62,637 nucleotides of DNA from Secundilactobacillus similis DSM 23365 = JCM 2765 (GTDB lineage Bacteria > Bacillota > Bacilli > Lactobacillales > Lactobacillaceae). Under the pieces are notes generated by a model. It had not been told where the DNA came from. It searched no databases and was given only the letters and a program-made list of their open reading frames with translations. The DNA is taken from contig NZ_BBAD01000009.1 of the NCBI RefSeq assembly GCF_001311075.1, positions 1-62,637 of the forward strand, given 5' to 3'. The position numbers were made by a program, and so were the translations under genes. Shown one piece after another: positions 54,903 to 62,637 of this stretch; position 1 is the first letter of the stretch, and each line of letters begins with the position of its first letter.

Positions 54903-55220
54903 GAGCGAAACAAAACGCTTTGAGACTGGAGCATAAGGCCTCCTCGCATAAATCCCGGGTTTGGGGATTTTTGGCGAGGAGGCCTTATGTGCAAGTCTCA
55001 GTTTTGTTTCGCTCGTTTCGGCGCAGGCTAATCAAGGCGGTTACGTCAACAGGCTTCAAAATGTTATCGGTTAGCGCTACCTAAAGCCCAAGTGGCGCCG
55101 AAAATAGGTAGTAGCAATGAACGTCGCCAAAAGCATTCAAGAATAGTAAAAGCACCACAGGTTTTGGCCAGTCTTACATAGGTGATCCCTATACGCAACT
55201 CTTAGCTTTTCGCAGGCTAA
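54903..55220 (+). repeat. Structured element, long-hairpin type (copy A8) with partial second arm
   Basis: Outer stem 54903-54916 with 55001-55014 (14 bp, perfect), TGAGACT/AGTCTCA middle stem, inner stem GCATAAGGCCTCC with complement (a few mismatches near the loop). The tail closes TTTCGGCGC with GCGCCGAAA. A partial 3' arm copy reaches about 55215. Bases 55220-55355 are otherwise empty of features. Confidence 0.83.
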
Positions 55221-55355
55221 CCACCCACATCTCTCATCAGAACTCCATCCCATAAAATTCCCCATTCCTACGCACGCATCACTTGTCATCTCTCCACCAA
55301 ATCTGTATGATGTAACTAGCTTAGAGACACAAGAGATTGGAGAGATGGTAGAAGA

Positions 55356-56128
55356 TTGTTCGACTTAATCGGGAAACTTTATGGTCCCTTTTTTGATGGT
55401 CATAACTGGGCAACAGTCGTCACGTCTGGCAGTGATTGGCTGATTATTTTTTCGCTGGTGTTGATCGAGTGTTTACTCTCAGTAGATAATGCGGTGGTGT
55501 TAGCGGCGCAGACGCAAGCGTTGCCCACCAAAGAATTGCGCGAAAAGTCCCTGTTTTACGGGATTTGGGGCGCTTATATTTTCCGCTTTTTAATTATTGG
55601 GATTGGGACTTACTTGATTCATTTTTGGGAAATCAAGGTGCTTGGTGCACTGTACCTGCTGTTTTTAACCTTTCAGTATTTCTCAAAACCCGAGTTAAGC
55701 ACACTCGGAAACTGGTCACTGAGAAGAAACGGGTCATTCCAATCTTTTGGTCGGTGGTGATCCAGATTGAGTTGATGGATATCATCTTCTCAATCGACTC
55801 GGTATTGGCGTCATTAGCGGTTTCAGCGAACCCCGTAATCGTTCTGATTGGTGGGATGATTGGGATCCTCGCAATGCGGGGAATCGCGGAGATGATCATG
55901 AAACTCATGCGCGTCATTCCAGAACTGGAACCGATGGCCTACGCGTTAATTGCGTTGATTGCCATCAAACTATTTTTGAGTATTCCGATGATCGATATTG
56001 AAATTCCGGCGGCGATTTTTGGCCTCATCGTATTGGGCGCCATTATCGTCACGCTGGTGATCCACTACACTAAAAAAGCACGAAAGGGTAAGGCGATAAC
56101 GAATGGCAACGACGATCACAAAGGATAA
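55356..56128 (+). CDS. TerC-family membrane protein, frame broken by one base
   Basis: About 257 residues with one base restored near 55692 (CCCGAG). N-terminal SLVLIECLLSVDNAVVLAAQ is the TerC metal-binding signature; beyond the break IQIELMDIIFSIDSVLASLA is its repeat in the second half. About 7 helices. TerC proteins take part in metal (Mn) export to secreted metalloproteins. TTG start. Confidence 0.85.
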
Positions 56129-56423
56129 TTTAGCGACCGAGACCCAGGACGGGCTAGTATTGGTTGATTTTTGGGCTTCTTGGTGTGCGCCTTGTAAAAT
56201 GATGGATCCGGTCCTTGAACAGTTGGAAGACGACTACGGCGACCGGATCAAATTTGGCAAACTCAACGTTGAAGATAACCAAGACCTCGCAATGAACTAC
56301 AAGGTCATGAGTATTCCCAGCTTAGTGTTATTCCGGGATGGCAAGGCCGTTGAAAAGGTAACTGGCTTGTATCCAAAGGAAAAGTTAGCGGCGTACCTTG
56401 ATCGCAAACTTGCTGCTGAATAA
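56103..56423 (+). CDS. trxA: Thioredoxin
   Basis: 106 residues with active site WCAPCK (residues ~29-34), IPSLVLF (cis-Pro) and a typical fold. Starts inside the last 26 bases of the TerC gene, so translation is probably coupled. Confidence 0.93.
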   Translation: MATTITKDNLATETQDGLVLVDFWASWCAPCKMMDPVLEQLEDDYGDRIKFGKLNVEDNQDLAMNYKVMSIPSLVLFRDGKAVEKVTGLYPKEKLAAYLDRKLAAE

Positions 56424-56441
56424 GTCAGGAGGCTGTTCAAA

Positions 56442-57308
56442 ATGAAAATTGGGTTTATTGGAACGGGTGTCATGGGTGCCGCAATTGCTCAGCATTTATT
56501 AGACGCTGGTCACGAGGTTGCGGTGTATAACCGGACTAAGGCGAAGACGGATCAGCTGGTTGCTAACGGTGCAACTTGGTTGGCAACGCCGGCAGAAGTG
56601 GCTAAATTTGCTGAAATCACGTTCTCCATGGTGGGGTATCCTGCTGATGTGGAGGAAATTTATTTCGGTGACAAGGGTATTTTCCGGGAAATAACGGCTG
56701 GCAAAATTGTGGTAGATATGACCACGAGTACGCCATCGTTAGCGGAAAAGATTGCCGTTGTCGCTAAGCAACTTGGCGCGACTGCGCTGGACGCCCCAGT
56801 TTCTGGCGGTGATATTGGCGCAAAGAACGCCACGTTGACCGTTATGGTCGGTGGTGACCAAGCCAGTTTTGACCGGATAAAGCCATTGTTTGAACTCATG
56901 GGAAAACAGATCCACCTCTTCGGCGGGCCGGGGAAGGGTCAGCATACGAAGATGGCGAACCAGATTATGATTGCTGGGACTATGACCGGCTTGACTGAAA
57001 TGTTGGTTTATGCGAAGGCAGCTGATTTACCATTGACTGACGTGTTGACCACGTTAAGTAGCGGTGGCGCTGATAACTGGAGCATGGATAACTACGTGCC
57101 ACGCATTCTAAAGGGCGACTATACGCCAGGCTTCTTCGCTAAGCACTTCCTGAAAGATCTCCGGATCGCATTGGATGAAGCTGAGCGGATGGATCTTGAT
57201 CTACCCGCGACTAAGTTGGCAAAGCAACTTTATCAGACAATGGTGGATGATAAAGGTTTGGGCGACGATGGTACGCAGGGCTTGATTAAACTTTACGAAC
57301 AGAAATGA
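56442..57308 (+). CDS. NAD(P)-dependent beta-hydroxyacid dehydrogenase (3-hydroxyisobutyrate dehydrogenase family)
   Basis: 288 residues. Rossmann start IGFIGTGVMGAAIAQHLLDA, substrate motif DAPVSGGDIGAKNATL, catalytic Lys in KMANQIMIAG. Typical length. Substrate is a short 3-hydroxyacid; which one cannot be told. 18 bases after thioredoxin. Confidence 0.88.
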   Translation: MKIGFIGTGVMGAAIAQHLLDAGHEVAVYNRTKAKTDQLVANGATWLATPAEVAKFAEITFSMVGYPADVEEIYFGDKGIFREITAGKIVVDMTTSTPSLAEKIAVVAKQLGATALDAPVSGGDIGAKNATLTVMVGGDQASFDRIKPLFELMGKQIHLFGGPGKGQHTKMANQIMIAGTMTGLTEMLVYAKAADLPLTDVLTTLSSGGADNWSMDNYVPRILKGDYTPGFFAKHFLKDLRIALDEAERMDLDLPATKLAKQLYQTMVDDKGLGDDGTQGLIKLYEQK

Positions 57309-57312
57309 TTTA

Positions 57313-57354
57313 ATGGCATCGTTACGACTGACTGATAGTTGTGATGGTGCTTTT
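57313..57354 (+). terminator. Intrinsic terminator after the dehydrogenase gene
   Basis: GGCATC...ACGAC region pairs with GTTGTGATGGTGC and is followed by T6; the shared end tag starts five bases later. Confidence 0.6.
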
Positions 57355-57358
57355 TTAC

Positions 57359-57625
57359 TGTCGTTTGTGTCCAGCGTAAGCATCTTTAGTTTGTGAAATG
57401 ATTCTGGGTTTCTATAGTGGAAGGATGCCGCGGGAGGCTCCGGCGCTATGCGAGGCTGGAACGCAGTGGCGGGCCTACGAGCTAGGAACGGAAGAAAACC
57501 ACTTCCGTGCCGGATCTCTCCGGACCCGCGTATGACTAAGGCACTCGCACCCCGAACCCCACGAGGCACGACTGCCCAAGTCATACCGACACTGCTGAGC
57601 CTCGCGCGCCTCCGCCTCCCGCTAC
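57359..57625 (-). repeat. Structured element, second cloverleaf type (copy C), minus strand
   Basis: A basal stem pairs 57430-57438 with 57614-57622 and 57450-57457 with 57598-57605. Inside are three hairpins: ACGGAAG/CTTCCGT (57488-57508), CCGGA/TCCGG (57510-57523) and GTATGACT/AGTCATAC (57530-57586). The end tag lies at 57359-57381, facing outward. Together with the element at 57842-58140 it forms a 780-bp unit with inverted tags at both ends. Confidence 0.75.
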
Positions 57626-57841
57626 ATGGTGCGCTGTCAGTAATAAAACTGCTGAATGTCACATTCTTAAGTTGACGAAACTGCGTGACGAAAACGTTAG
57701 CTGGTAACTCAATAACTGCAGAAACGATTGTGGTCAATGTTCAGTAACCGCGATGAATCAACGATTGCGTGATGCTGAGCTTCATCGGTTGACCGTCACG
57801 TTTATGCTGATTTGATAAGCTAACGTTGCCGTTCAACGCGT

Positions 57842-58140
57842 CTTGAGATGTTCTACGATAGTACCGATCTGCGCCAATGTCAGATTCCGGTCAGCGGCTA
57901 GGTGGATGCTGTGTCGCGATAATTGGTGGTTGTTGACGAACTTTCAACAACCGCCAATTATCGGGGACGAAGTTAAGACTCGCACGGGTTTGGGCGAGGC
58001 TTACTTCGAGGACTGAGACCGCTCTTTGGCTCAGGCCGGCCAGCGCAGCTAACCTAGTCGCTGACCGGAATCGACAGTTCACGCAAATCAAACTTCAGAA
58101 ACTGAACAGAAGAATGCTTACGCTGGACACAAACGACAGC
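57842..58140 (+). repeat. Structured intergenic element, cloverleaf type (copy B2)
   Basis: The basal stem pairs 57887-57903 with 58052-58068 (17 bp with one G-T). The first hairpin (57918-57938 with 57945-57961 region, GGTGGTTGTTG/CAACAACCGCC) and two more follow as in copy B1. Against B1, the basal stem has two substituted pairs (GGTAGGCG/CGCCTACC versus GGTCAGCG/CGCTGACC). The tag at 58117-58138 touches the terminator of the ABC ATPase gene. Bases 57640-57840 show nothing else. Confidence 0.78.
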
Positions 58141-58147
58141 AAAAAAA

Positions 58148-58173
58148 CCACGATCAAATTAACATGATCGTGG
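58148..58173 (-). terminator. Intrinsic terminator of the ABC transporter operon
   Basis: CCACGATCA pairs with TGATCGTGG, and on the minus strand T7 follows. Confidence 0.9.
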
Positions 58174-58197
58174 CCATTTTAGGTTATTTAGTCAAAT

Positions 58198-58971
58198 CTA
58201 TTCCTTCAAATCTGAAAAGAACCCGTAAAGCTGTTCCTTAGTCAAACGCTGCTTCTCTTCACCAGCAACGTCGTAAGTGATCCGGCCATCGCCGATTACG
58301 ATCAACCGGTTACCATAAGTGATGGCATCATCCAAATGGTGGGTGATCATCAAGCAGGTTAACTTTTGGTCGATGATACGTTCGTTAGTGGTCGTCATCA
58401 GTTGTTGTGACGTCTTGGGATCCAAGGCGGCGGTGTGTTCGTCCAGTAAGAGGATATCAGGCCGGCGCAACGTTGCCATCAGAAAGCTTAAGGCTTGGCG
58501 TTGACCACCGGAAAGGTTGCCGGTAGGGGTGTTTAACCGTTCGTTCAAACCGTTGCCCATCCCCGCCGTAAGTTCCTCGAATTCCGCCATGGATTGCTTG
58601 AGGTGACGAGGCATCAAGTGGCGTTTTTCGCCACGTTTAGTTGCTAGCAACAAGTTTTCGGCAACGGTCATCCGTGGGGCCGTCCCCAACTTAGGATCTT
58701 GGAAGACCCGGCTTAAGAAGCGTGTGCGCTTTTCTTCGGATTCGTGAACGATGGATTTGCCACGCAGTAAGATATCACCTGAATCGGCGGGGAGGTTACC
58801 GGCGATGGTGTTGAACAGGGTGGATTTACCAGCCCCGTTTGACCCTAACACCGTGATGAAGTCACCTTCGTTGATGGTTAAGTTTAAATCCTTCAGTAAC
58901 GTGATTTCTTCAGGGGTGTTACGGTTCACCTTAGTGACAACGTGTTTGAGTTCTAGAATTGGCTTACTCAT
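58198..58971 (-). CDS. ABC transporter ATPase, tryptophan-type (TrpZ-like)
   Basis: 257 residues. Walker A GSNGAGKST, signature LSGGQRQALSFL, Walker B DILLLDEHTAALD and H-loop MITHHLDD. The family is that of ATPases paired with LivH-like permeases and lipoprotein-free binding proteins (TrpXYZ-type systems). Overlaps the permease gene by eight bases. Confidence 0.85.
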   Translation of the reverse strand: MSKPILELKHVVTKVNRNTPEEITLLKDLNLTINEGDFITVLGSNGAGKSTLFNTIAGNLPADSGDILLRGKSIVHESEEKRTRFLSRVFQDPKLGTAPRMTVAENLLLATKRGEKRHLMPRHLKQSMAEFEELTAGMGNGLNERLNTPTGNLSGGQRQALSFLMATLRRPDILLLDEHTAALDPKTSQQLMTTTNERIIDQKLTCLMITHHLDDAITYGNRLIVIGDGRITYDVAGEEKQRLTKEQLYGFFSDLKE

Positions 58972-59868
58972 CGATTGATACCCCCCGTTTGATGACGTGT
59001 TTGAGGTTGAAGACGTTGCGGAAGACTGGCACCATCATGCATAGGGCCAAGACCACTGACGAGAAGAGCTTCAAGTCGTTGGTGTTGAAGCCGAGACGCA
59101 AGACGACCAGTAACACGAACCGGTAGAGGATCGAGCCTAAGGTCACAGCAACCAACCGTTGGTTCATGGTTAGTTCGCCAAATGCGACTTCGCCAATGAT
59201 GATCGATGCCAAGGCGATAACGATGACCCCAATCCCCATGTTAACGTCGGCATAACCGTCGTTTTGGGCAACTAAGGCACCACCGAGGCCGATGACCCCG
59301 TTAGAGACCATCAGGCCCATGATCTTCATGTTATCGGTTTTGATCCCGAGTGACCGGGCCATCTTTTCGTTATCACCGGTGGCGATGAACGCTTGACCAA
59401 GGTCGGTTTGCAGGAAATAGATCAACACTAACGTCAGTAGCGCAATGACGATCATCCCGAGGACAACACTGTCAAAATACATTGGTAATGACTGGAGGAA
59501 TGCGCCCTTCAACAAGGTTGGCTTATCCAGCAAGGTTAAGTTTGACCGACCCATGATTCGTAAGTTGATCGAGTAGGCGGCGGTCATGACTAAGATTCCG
59601 GCTAACAAAATCGGAATTTTCCCCTTGGTGTACAGTAAACCGGTGGCAAGGCCACACAGCATCCCAACACCAATGGCCATGATGGTGGCCCAAAACGGTT
59701 GATGCCATGATTAATGGCAGCCACACAGGTTGCGGCGCCCATTGGGAAAGTCCCTTCAACGGTCATATCGGGGAAATCTAAAATTCTAAAGGTTAAAAAC
59801 AGGCCCAGACCAAGGGTTGCCCATAACAAGCCTTGCCCGATAGCGGAAACGCCTAATCCAATACTCAT
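58964..59868 (-). CDS. ABC transporter permease, tryptophan-type (TrpY-like), frame broken by one base
   Basis: About 301 residues with one base restored near 59698 (AACCGTTTTGG). N terminus SIGLGVSAIGQGLLWATLGL with TFRILDFPDMTVEGTF; beyond the break FWATIMAIGVGMLCGLATGL and EKMARSLGIKTD (coupling loop), ~8 helices. Belongs to the LivH/BMP-type permease class. Confidence 0.85.
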
Positions 59869-60866
59869 TTAATGATTTCTCCCTTCTGTTGGGCTTCCTT
59901 CACGAGTGAGGCAGGGAAGGTAATGCCCAGTTTTTTAGCTTCTTGTTGGTTGAGGATCAGGTCCCCGTGTTTGATGTAGTGAATTGGGGTGGTAGCTGGT
60001 TTCTTACCATCTAAGATATCAGCGGTCATTTCACCGGTGATCACACCAAGTTTGTATTGATTGATACTGTAAGTGGCCAAACCACCGCTCTTTACCATCG
60101 TATCAACGGCTGGGAAAACGGGCACCTTAGCAGCGTTGGCATTTTTAACCAAGGTCTGCATGGCTGAAGCTACCGTGTTATCAGTTGGTACGTAGACGGC
60201 GTCAACCCCTGAGACCATTTGTTGCGACACTTGGTCTACGTCGTTGGTGTTTGAAATTGAATAGGCCTTTAACGTGATGTTTTCTTGTGCGCAAAGCGAC
60301 TTGAACTGCTTGTATTGCGCAACGGCGGAATCATCGCTAGAGGTGTAGAAGATCCCCAGCGTTTTCATGTTTGGCATCACCTTTTTGATCAAGCCAAGTT
60401 GCTCCTTTAAAGGTGCTTGGTCGGAAACCCCAGTGATGTTGTGGCCGGGACGCTTGTTGTTTTTAACCAACCCGGCGCCCTTAGGATCAGTAACGGCCCC
60501 AAGCACGATCGGAATCTTGGAAGTCGCGTTAGCTAAGGCTTGTGCTGATGGGGTGGCGATCCCGATGACCGCGTCCGCATTTTCATTCACGAACCGGTTA
60601 CTCATGGTCATTAAGTTACTCTGATCATTTTGAGCGTTTTGAAAATCAATCTTAACGTCCTTGCCTGGCGTGTAGCCCTTTTCCTTCAGGCCGTGCAAGA
60701 TTCCGTGATGAATTGCATCCAGCGCGGGGTGAGACATTAATTGTAAAATACCAACGGTGGGTTTACCGACCCGAGCCGTTTTGTTGTCGCCGCCTTCTTG
60801 AACAAACGCAAATCCAAGAAAGACTAGAATGACGGCAATAAGTGCGTATAGTCGCTTCATAATCAT
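59865..60866 (-). CDS. ABC transporter substrate-binding protein, tryptophan-type (TrpX-like)
   Basis: 333 residues. N-terminal hydrophobic anchor, no lipobox Cys (FAFVQEGGDNK). Mature domain of the TrpX/YtfQ-like class: VGILQLMSHPALDAIHHGIL, GIATPSAQALANAT, GVSDQAPLKEQLGLIK. Tryptophan is inferred from the family and from the Trp codon in the upstream leader peptide. AAGGAG precedes ATG 60866; ATG 60860 is an alternative. Confidence 0.82.
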   Translation of the reverse strand: MIMKRLYALIAVILVFLGFAFVQEGGDNKTARVGKPTVGILQLMSHPALDAIHHGILHGLKEKGYTPGKDVKIDFQNAQNDQSNLMTMSNRFVNENADAVIGIATPSAQALANATSKIPIVLGAVTDPKGAGLVKNNKRPGHNITGVSDQAPLKEQLGLIKKVMPNMKTLGIFYTSSDDSAVAQYKQFKSLCAQENITLKAYSISNTNDVDQVSQQMVSGVDAVYVPTDNTVASAMQTLVKNANAAKVPVFPAVDTMVKSGGLATYSINQYKLGVITGEMTADILDGKKPATTPIHYIKHGDLILNQQEAKKLGITFPASLVKEAQQKGEIIK

Positions 60867-60904
60867 TCGACTCCTTACTATAATAAATAAAATTTAACCA
60901 ACGA

Positions 60905-61095
60905 AAAAGGCGACTTCCATGCAGAAGTCGCCTTTGGTCGGAGCGACGAGCATGGTTAGTCATGCTGCGTCACTCGCATTACAAAGTCACCGGCATGGAC
61001 ACGTATTGAACATGAGCTCAAACCGCATCCGAAGTAGCAGTTTGATTACCGGCTTTGCCAAGTATTCAATTGAGTGGTTGACTTAGTCATGCGAA
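60905..61095 (-). promoter_or_regulatory. Transcription attenuator leader of the trpXYZ-like operon
   Basis: From 5' to 3' on the minus strand: a leader peptide (61090-61046), a hairpin near 60976-60940 (GAGTGACG...CGTCGCTC), then a strong terminator (AAAGGCGACTTC 60906-60917 with GAAGTCGCCTTT 60924-60935, T-run) 40 bases before trpX. No T-box core is present. This is the layout of ribosome-mediated attenuation. Confidence 0.7.
61046..61090 (-). CDS. Trp-containing leader peptide (14 aa)
   Basis: ATG 61090 with GGAGG upstream. It encodes MTKSTTQLNTWQSR then TAA, with a single Trp codon near the end. Stalling of the ribosome at this codon could control the downstream hairpins. Confidence 0.6.
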   Translation of the reverse strand: MTKSTTQLNTWQSR

Positions 61096-61419
61096 TTTCC
61101 TCCGTTGTGAATAGCTCAATTATACGCAAGAAGTCCCATTCTCGCAACCGATTTTGTTGAAGCGTTAAATAAGTGCGGTTAAATATGACCGGGTATCATC
61201 TAAATTATTAACCAGCAAGCCAGCGAATGGCCGAATTAAACACTCGAATGAAATGGTTAAAGTTGACTACGGGCACGGGGGATTGCGTGTATTTATCATG
61301 ATAGAAAGGTGATAGAAATAATCTATCACGAACGATGCTATTGGCTAAAGGCGTCTTGGCAACTCGCTTGACCGTTAAGTTAAAATGTGATAGATTAACA
61401 TACAATTAAAACATTATGA

Positions 61420-61665
61420 GTCGATGACGAGAAGAGTACCCAAGGTTGAACCATCAAGAGAGCTTTTGGTTGGTGAGAAAAAGCGGTTGACCGCGGGGAA
61501 GATGATCTCAGAGAATGGTACGGTCGTAACGGCTAGTACCACGGTGGCAACCGATACCTTGCAACGTATAATTGTACGTAGAGGTTTTAGCGATGACGCT
61601 AAAACGAAGATGGGTGGTACCACGGTAAAGCGTCCCTAGTTGTTGAAGAACAACTAGGGATTTTT
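61420..61665 (+). promoter_or_regulatory. T-box riboswitch (Met) ahead of metA
   Basis: Begins GATGACGAGAAGAGTA (61423), includes the apical stem I part, an ATG triplet at about 61502 as putative Met specifier, the T-box core GGGTGGTACCACGG (61612-61625) and a terminator (TCCCTAGTTGTT with AACAACTAGGGA, then T5, to 61665). Bases 60967-61420 upstream hold no other gene I would support. Confidence 0.92.
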
Positions 61666-61698
61666 GTCGACATACAAACGCATAAGGAGGACATGCAG

Positions 61699-62538
61699 AT
61701 GACAGTGATTTTGAAAAATGGCTTTTTGAAGCAACAGCAGTCGTTGGCGACCAGTCACAATGGTCAAACAGTTAAGGTTTTGGTTGTTAACTTAATGCCA
61801 AATAAATTAGAAACAGAACGTCAATTTGCCGGTTTATTTTCAAAACTCGCTGTTGATGTTGAATTGACCTTTGCGCGGATGGCGACCCACCACAGCAAGC
61901 ACACCTCAGAGGCCGATTTAAACCGTGATTACGTGACCTTAGCGGACATTGAAGATCAAACCTTTGACGGCATGGTTGTCACTGGGGCGCCAGTCGAGGA
62001 AATGACGTTCGAAAGCGTGGACTACTGGTCCGAATTCGAACAGCTCCTGGACTGGCGTGAAACTCACGTGCGTCGTTCAATTTTGGAATGCTGGGCTGCC
62101 CAAGCTGGCTTGTACTACGACTTCGGCATCAAGAAACACCCAACGTCAGCCAAACTTTTCGGCGTGTACCGTTGCCAAATCTTGACGGACTCACCACTCA
62201 CTAAGGGTTTCAAGCAACTCTCAATGCCACAATCGCGGCACGCCACCCTTGGTGAAATCGATGACCCAGACGTCACCGTCCTTGCCAGTGATCCAGAAGC
62301 TGGCCCAATCGTCCTAGATGCCGCCAAAACCGCAAGTACTTACGTGAGTGGGCACCCTGAATACGAAACTAACACCTTGTTTAACGAATTTCACCGCGAC
62401 CGGCTGAAAGGCCTACCAATTCAACTGCCTAAGAACTACTTCTCTGCTGCCATTCCAGCCAACACTTGGCAGCAGGATAGCGTTCAACTTTACAATAACT
62501 GGGTTGCTGAGTTGAAGCGGGTTGCTTTAGAAGCTTAA
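61699..62538 (+). CDS. metA: Homoserine O-acyltransferase (MetA family)
   Basis: 279 residues from ATG 61699, which has AAGGAGG eight bases upstream. Catalytic Cys in ILECWAAQAGLYY, His-x-Glu in VSGHPEYE, and VNLMPNKLETERQF at the N terminus. Acylates homoserine for methionine synthesis; acetyl or succinyl donor not decided here. The Met T-box upstream fits. Confidence 0.93.
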   Translation: MTVILKNGFLKQQQSLATSHNGQTVKVLVVNLMPNKLETERQFAGLFSKLAVDVELTFARMATHHSKHTSEADLNRDYVTLADIEDQTFDGMVVTGAPVEEMTFESVDYWSEFEQLLDWRETHVRRSILECWAAQAGLYYDFGIKKHPTSAKLFGVYRCQILTDSPLTKGFKQLSMPQSRHATLGEIDDPDVTVLASDPEAGPIVLDAAKTASTYVSGHPEYETNTLFNEFHRDRLKGLPIQLPKNYFSAAIPANTWQQDSVQLYNNWVAELKRVALEA

Positions 62539-62551
62539 TTGAATGATGCAT

Positions 62552-62582
62552 TGTGAGACTGTCTTTTACGGATGGTCTCTTT
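62552..62582 (+). terminator. Intrinsic terminator after metA
   Basis: GAGAC pairs with GTCTC, followed by T6. Confidence 0.8.
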
Positions 62583-62637
62583 TTTATTGTCGTTTGTGTC
62601 CAGCGTAAGCATCGTTGATGTGAGTTTGTGAAGTGTG
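62583..62637 (-). repeat. Start of another tagged structured element at the window edge
   Basis: Directly after the metA terminator, GTCGTTTGTGTCCAGCG and then GTTTGTGAAGTGTG repeat the end of the cloverleaf elements (revcomp of 573-632). The rest lies outside the window. Confidence 0.75.

Noticed and set aside
57201..57737. A 178-codon minus-strand frame over the cloverleaf element
   Set aside because: It spans a terminator, the structured element and the 3' end of a real gene on the other strand.
57359..58138. A simple MITE or insertion sequence
   Set aside because: Although tags are inverted at the two ends, the two interiors fold differently and no transposase or clear target duplication is visible.
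61208..61405. A 65-codon minus-strand frame upstream of the metA T-box
   Set aside because: No ribosome site, no recognisable pattern; it lies in the promoter region.

Overview
The window looks like chromosome of a member of the Lactobacillaceae: short Gram-positive operons, AGGAGG-type ribosome binding sites with frequent TTG and GTG starts, serine/threonine-rich secreted proteins, a Met T-box, a TPP riboswitch and a PyrR attenuator. A EutP/PduV GTPase beside a split transcobalamin-like pair suggests a species with a propanediol/B12 trait (Levilactobacillus, Secundilactobacillus or Furfurilactobacillus would fit); the species is not certain.

Layout. 1-3.1 kb: EutP-like GTPase, secreted DUF4430 protein and secreted alpha-toroid protein. 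3.3-12.6 kb: MazG-like enzyme, a broken MFS exporter, tRNA-Ala, a DHA2 exporter, a nucleotidase, asparaginase, a repeated-domain protein and a secreted NlpC/P60 hydrolase. 13.0-13.65 kb: macrodomain operon. 13,666-28,636: an integrated phage satellite (PICI-like) between 27-bp direct repeats, with integrase, CI-like repressor, Cro-like protein, antirepressor, Xis-like protein, prim-pol, helicase, an iteron origin, a string of small overlapping genes, a late-regulator-like gene, no capsid or terminase genes, and about 3 kb of non-coding DNA packed with paired short repeats. 28.7-43.4 kb: DegV, a lipoprotein, a thiamine-precursor ECF transporter under a TPP riboswitch, an MHS transporter, pyrFE under PyrR control, HAD phosphatases, nucleoside hydrolase, PrsW protease and a ferredoxin-NADP reductase. 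43.5-57.3 kb: phosphatase, LTA synthase, VOC protein, GNAT, MerR, an MmpL-type exporter, choloylglycine hydrolase family enzyme, glucosaminidase, TerC, thioredoxin and a beta-hydroxyacid dehydrogenase. 58.2-62.5 kb: a tryptophan-type ABC transporter behind a Trp-codon leader peptide and terminator, and metA behind a Met T-box.

Two things stand out. (1) The chromosome carries families of structured intergenic elements. Nine copies of a 112-116 nt three-tier hairpin have stem sequences that differ from copy to copy while pairing is kept, most followed by a conserved domain that can form a pseudoknot. A second family folds as a cloverleaf. Several end in the same tag lying directly behind an intrinsic terminator. 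(2) The satellite carries a mosaic of many different word pairs, each word repeated 9-11 bp away, including a 45-bp tandem array whose two half-sites change together from unit to unit. The satellite's own origin iterons have the same geometry, so the region may be a bank of origin-like or decoy binding sites.

Caution: about fifteen otherwise good genes are each broken by a shift that looks like loss of one base. This suggests base-deletion errors in the sequence more than real gene decay, so split genes are described here as single genes with the break located.
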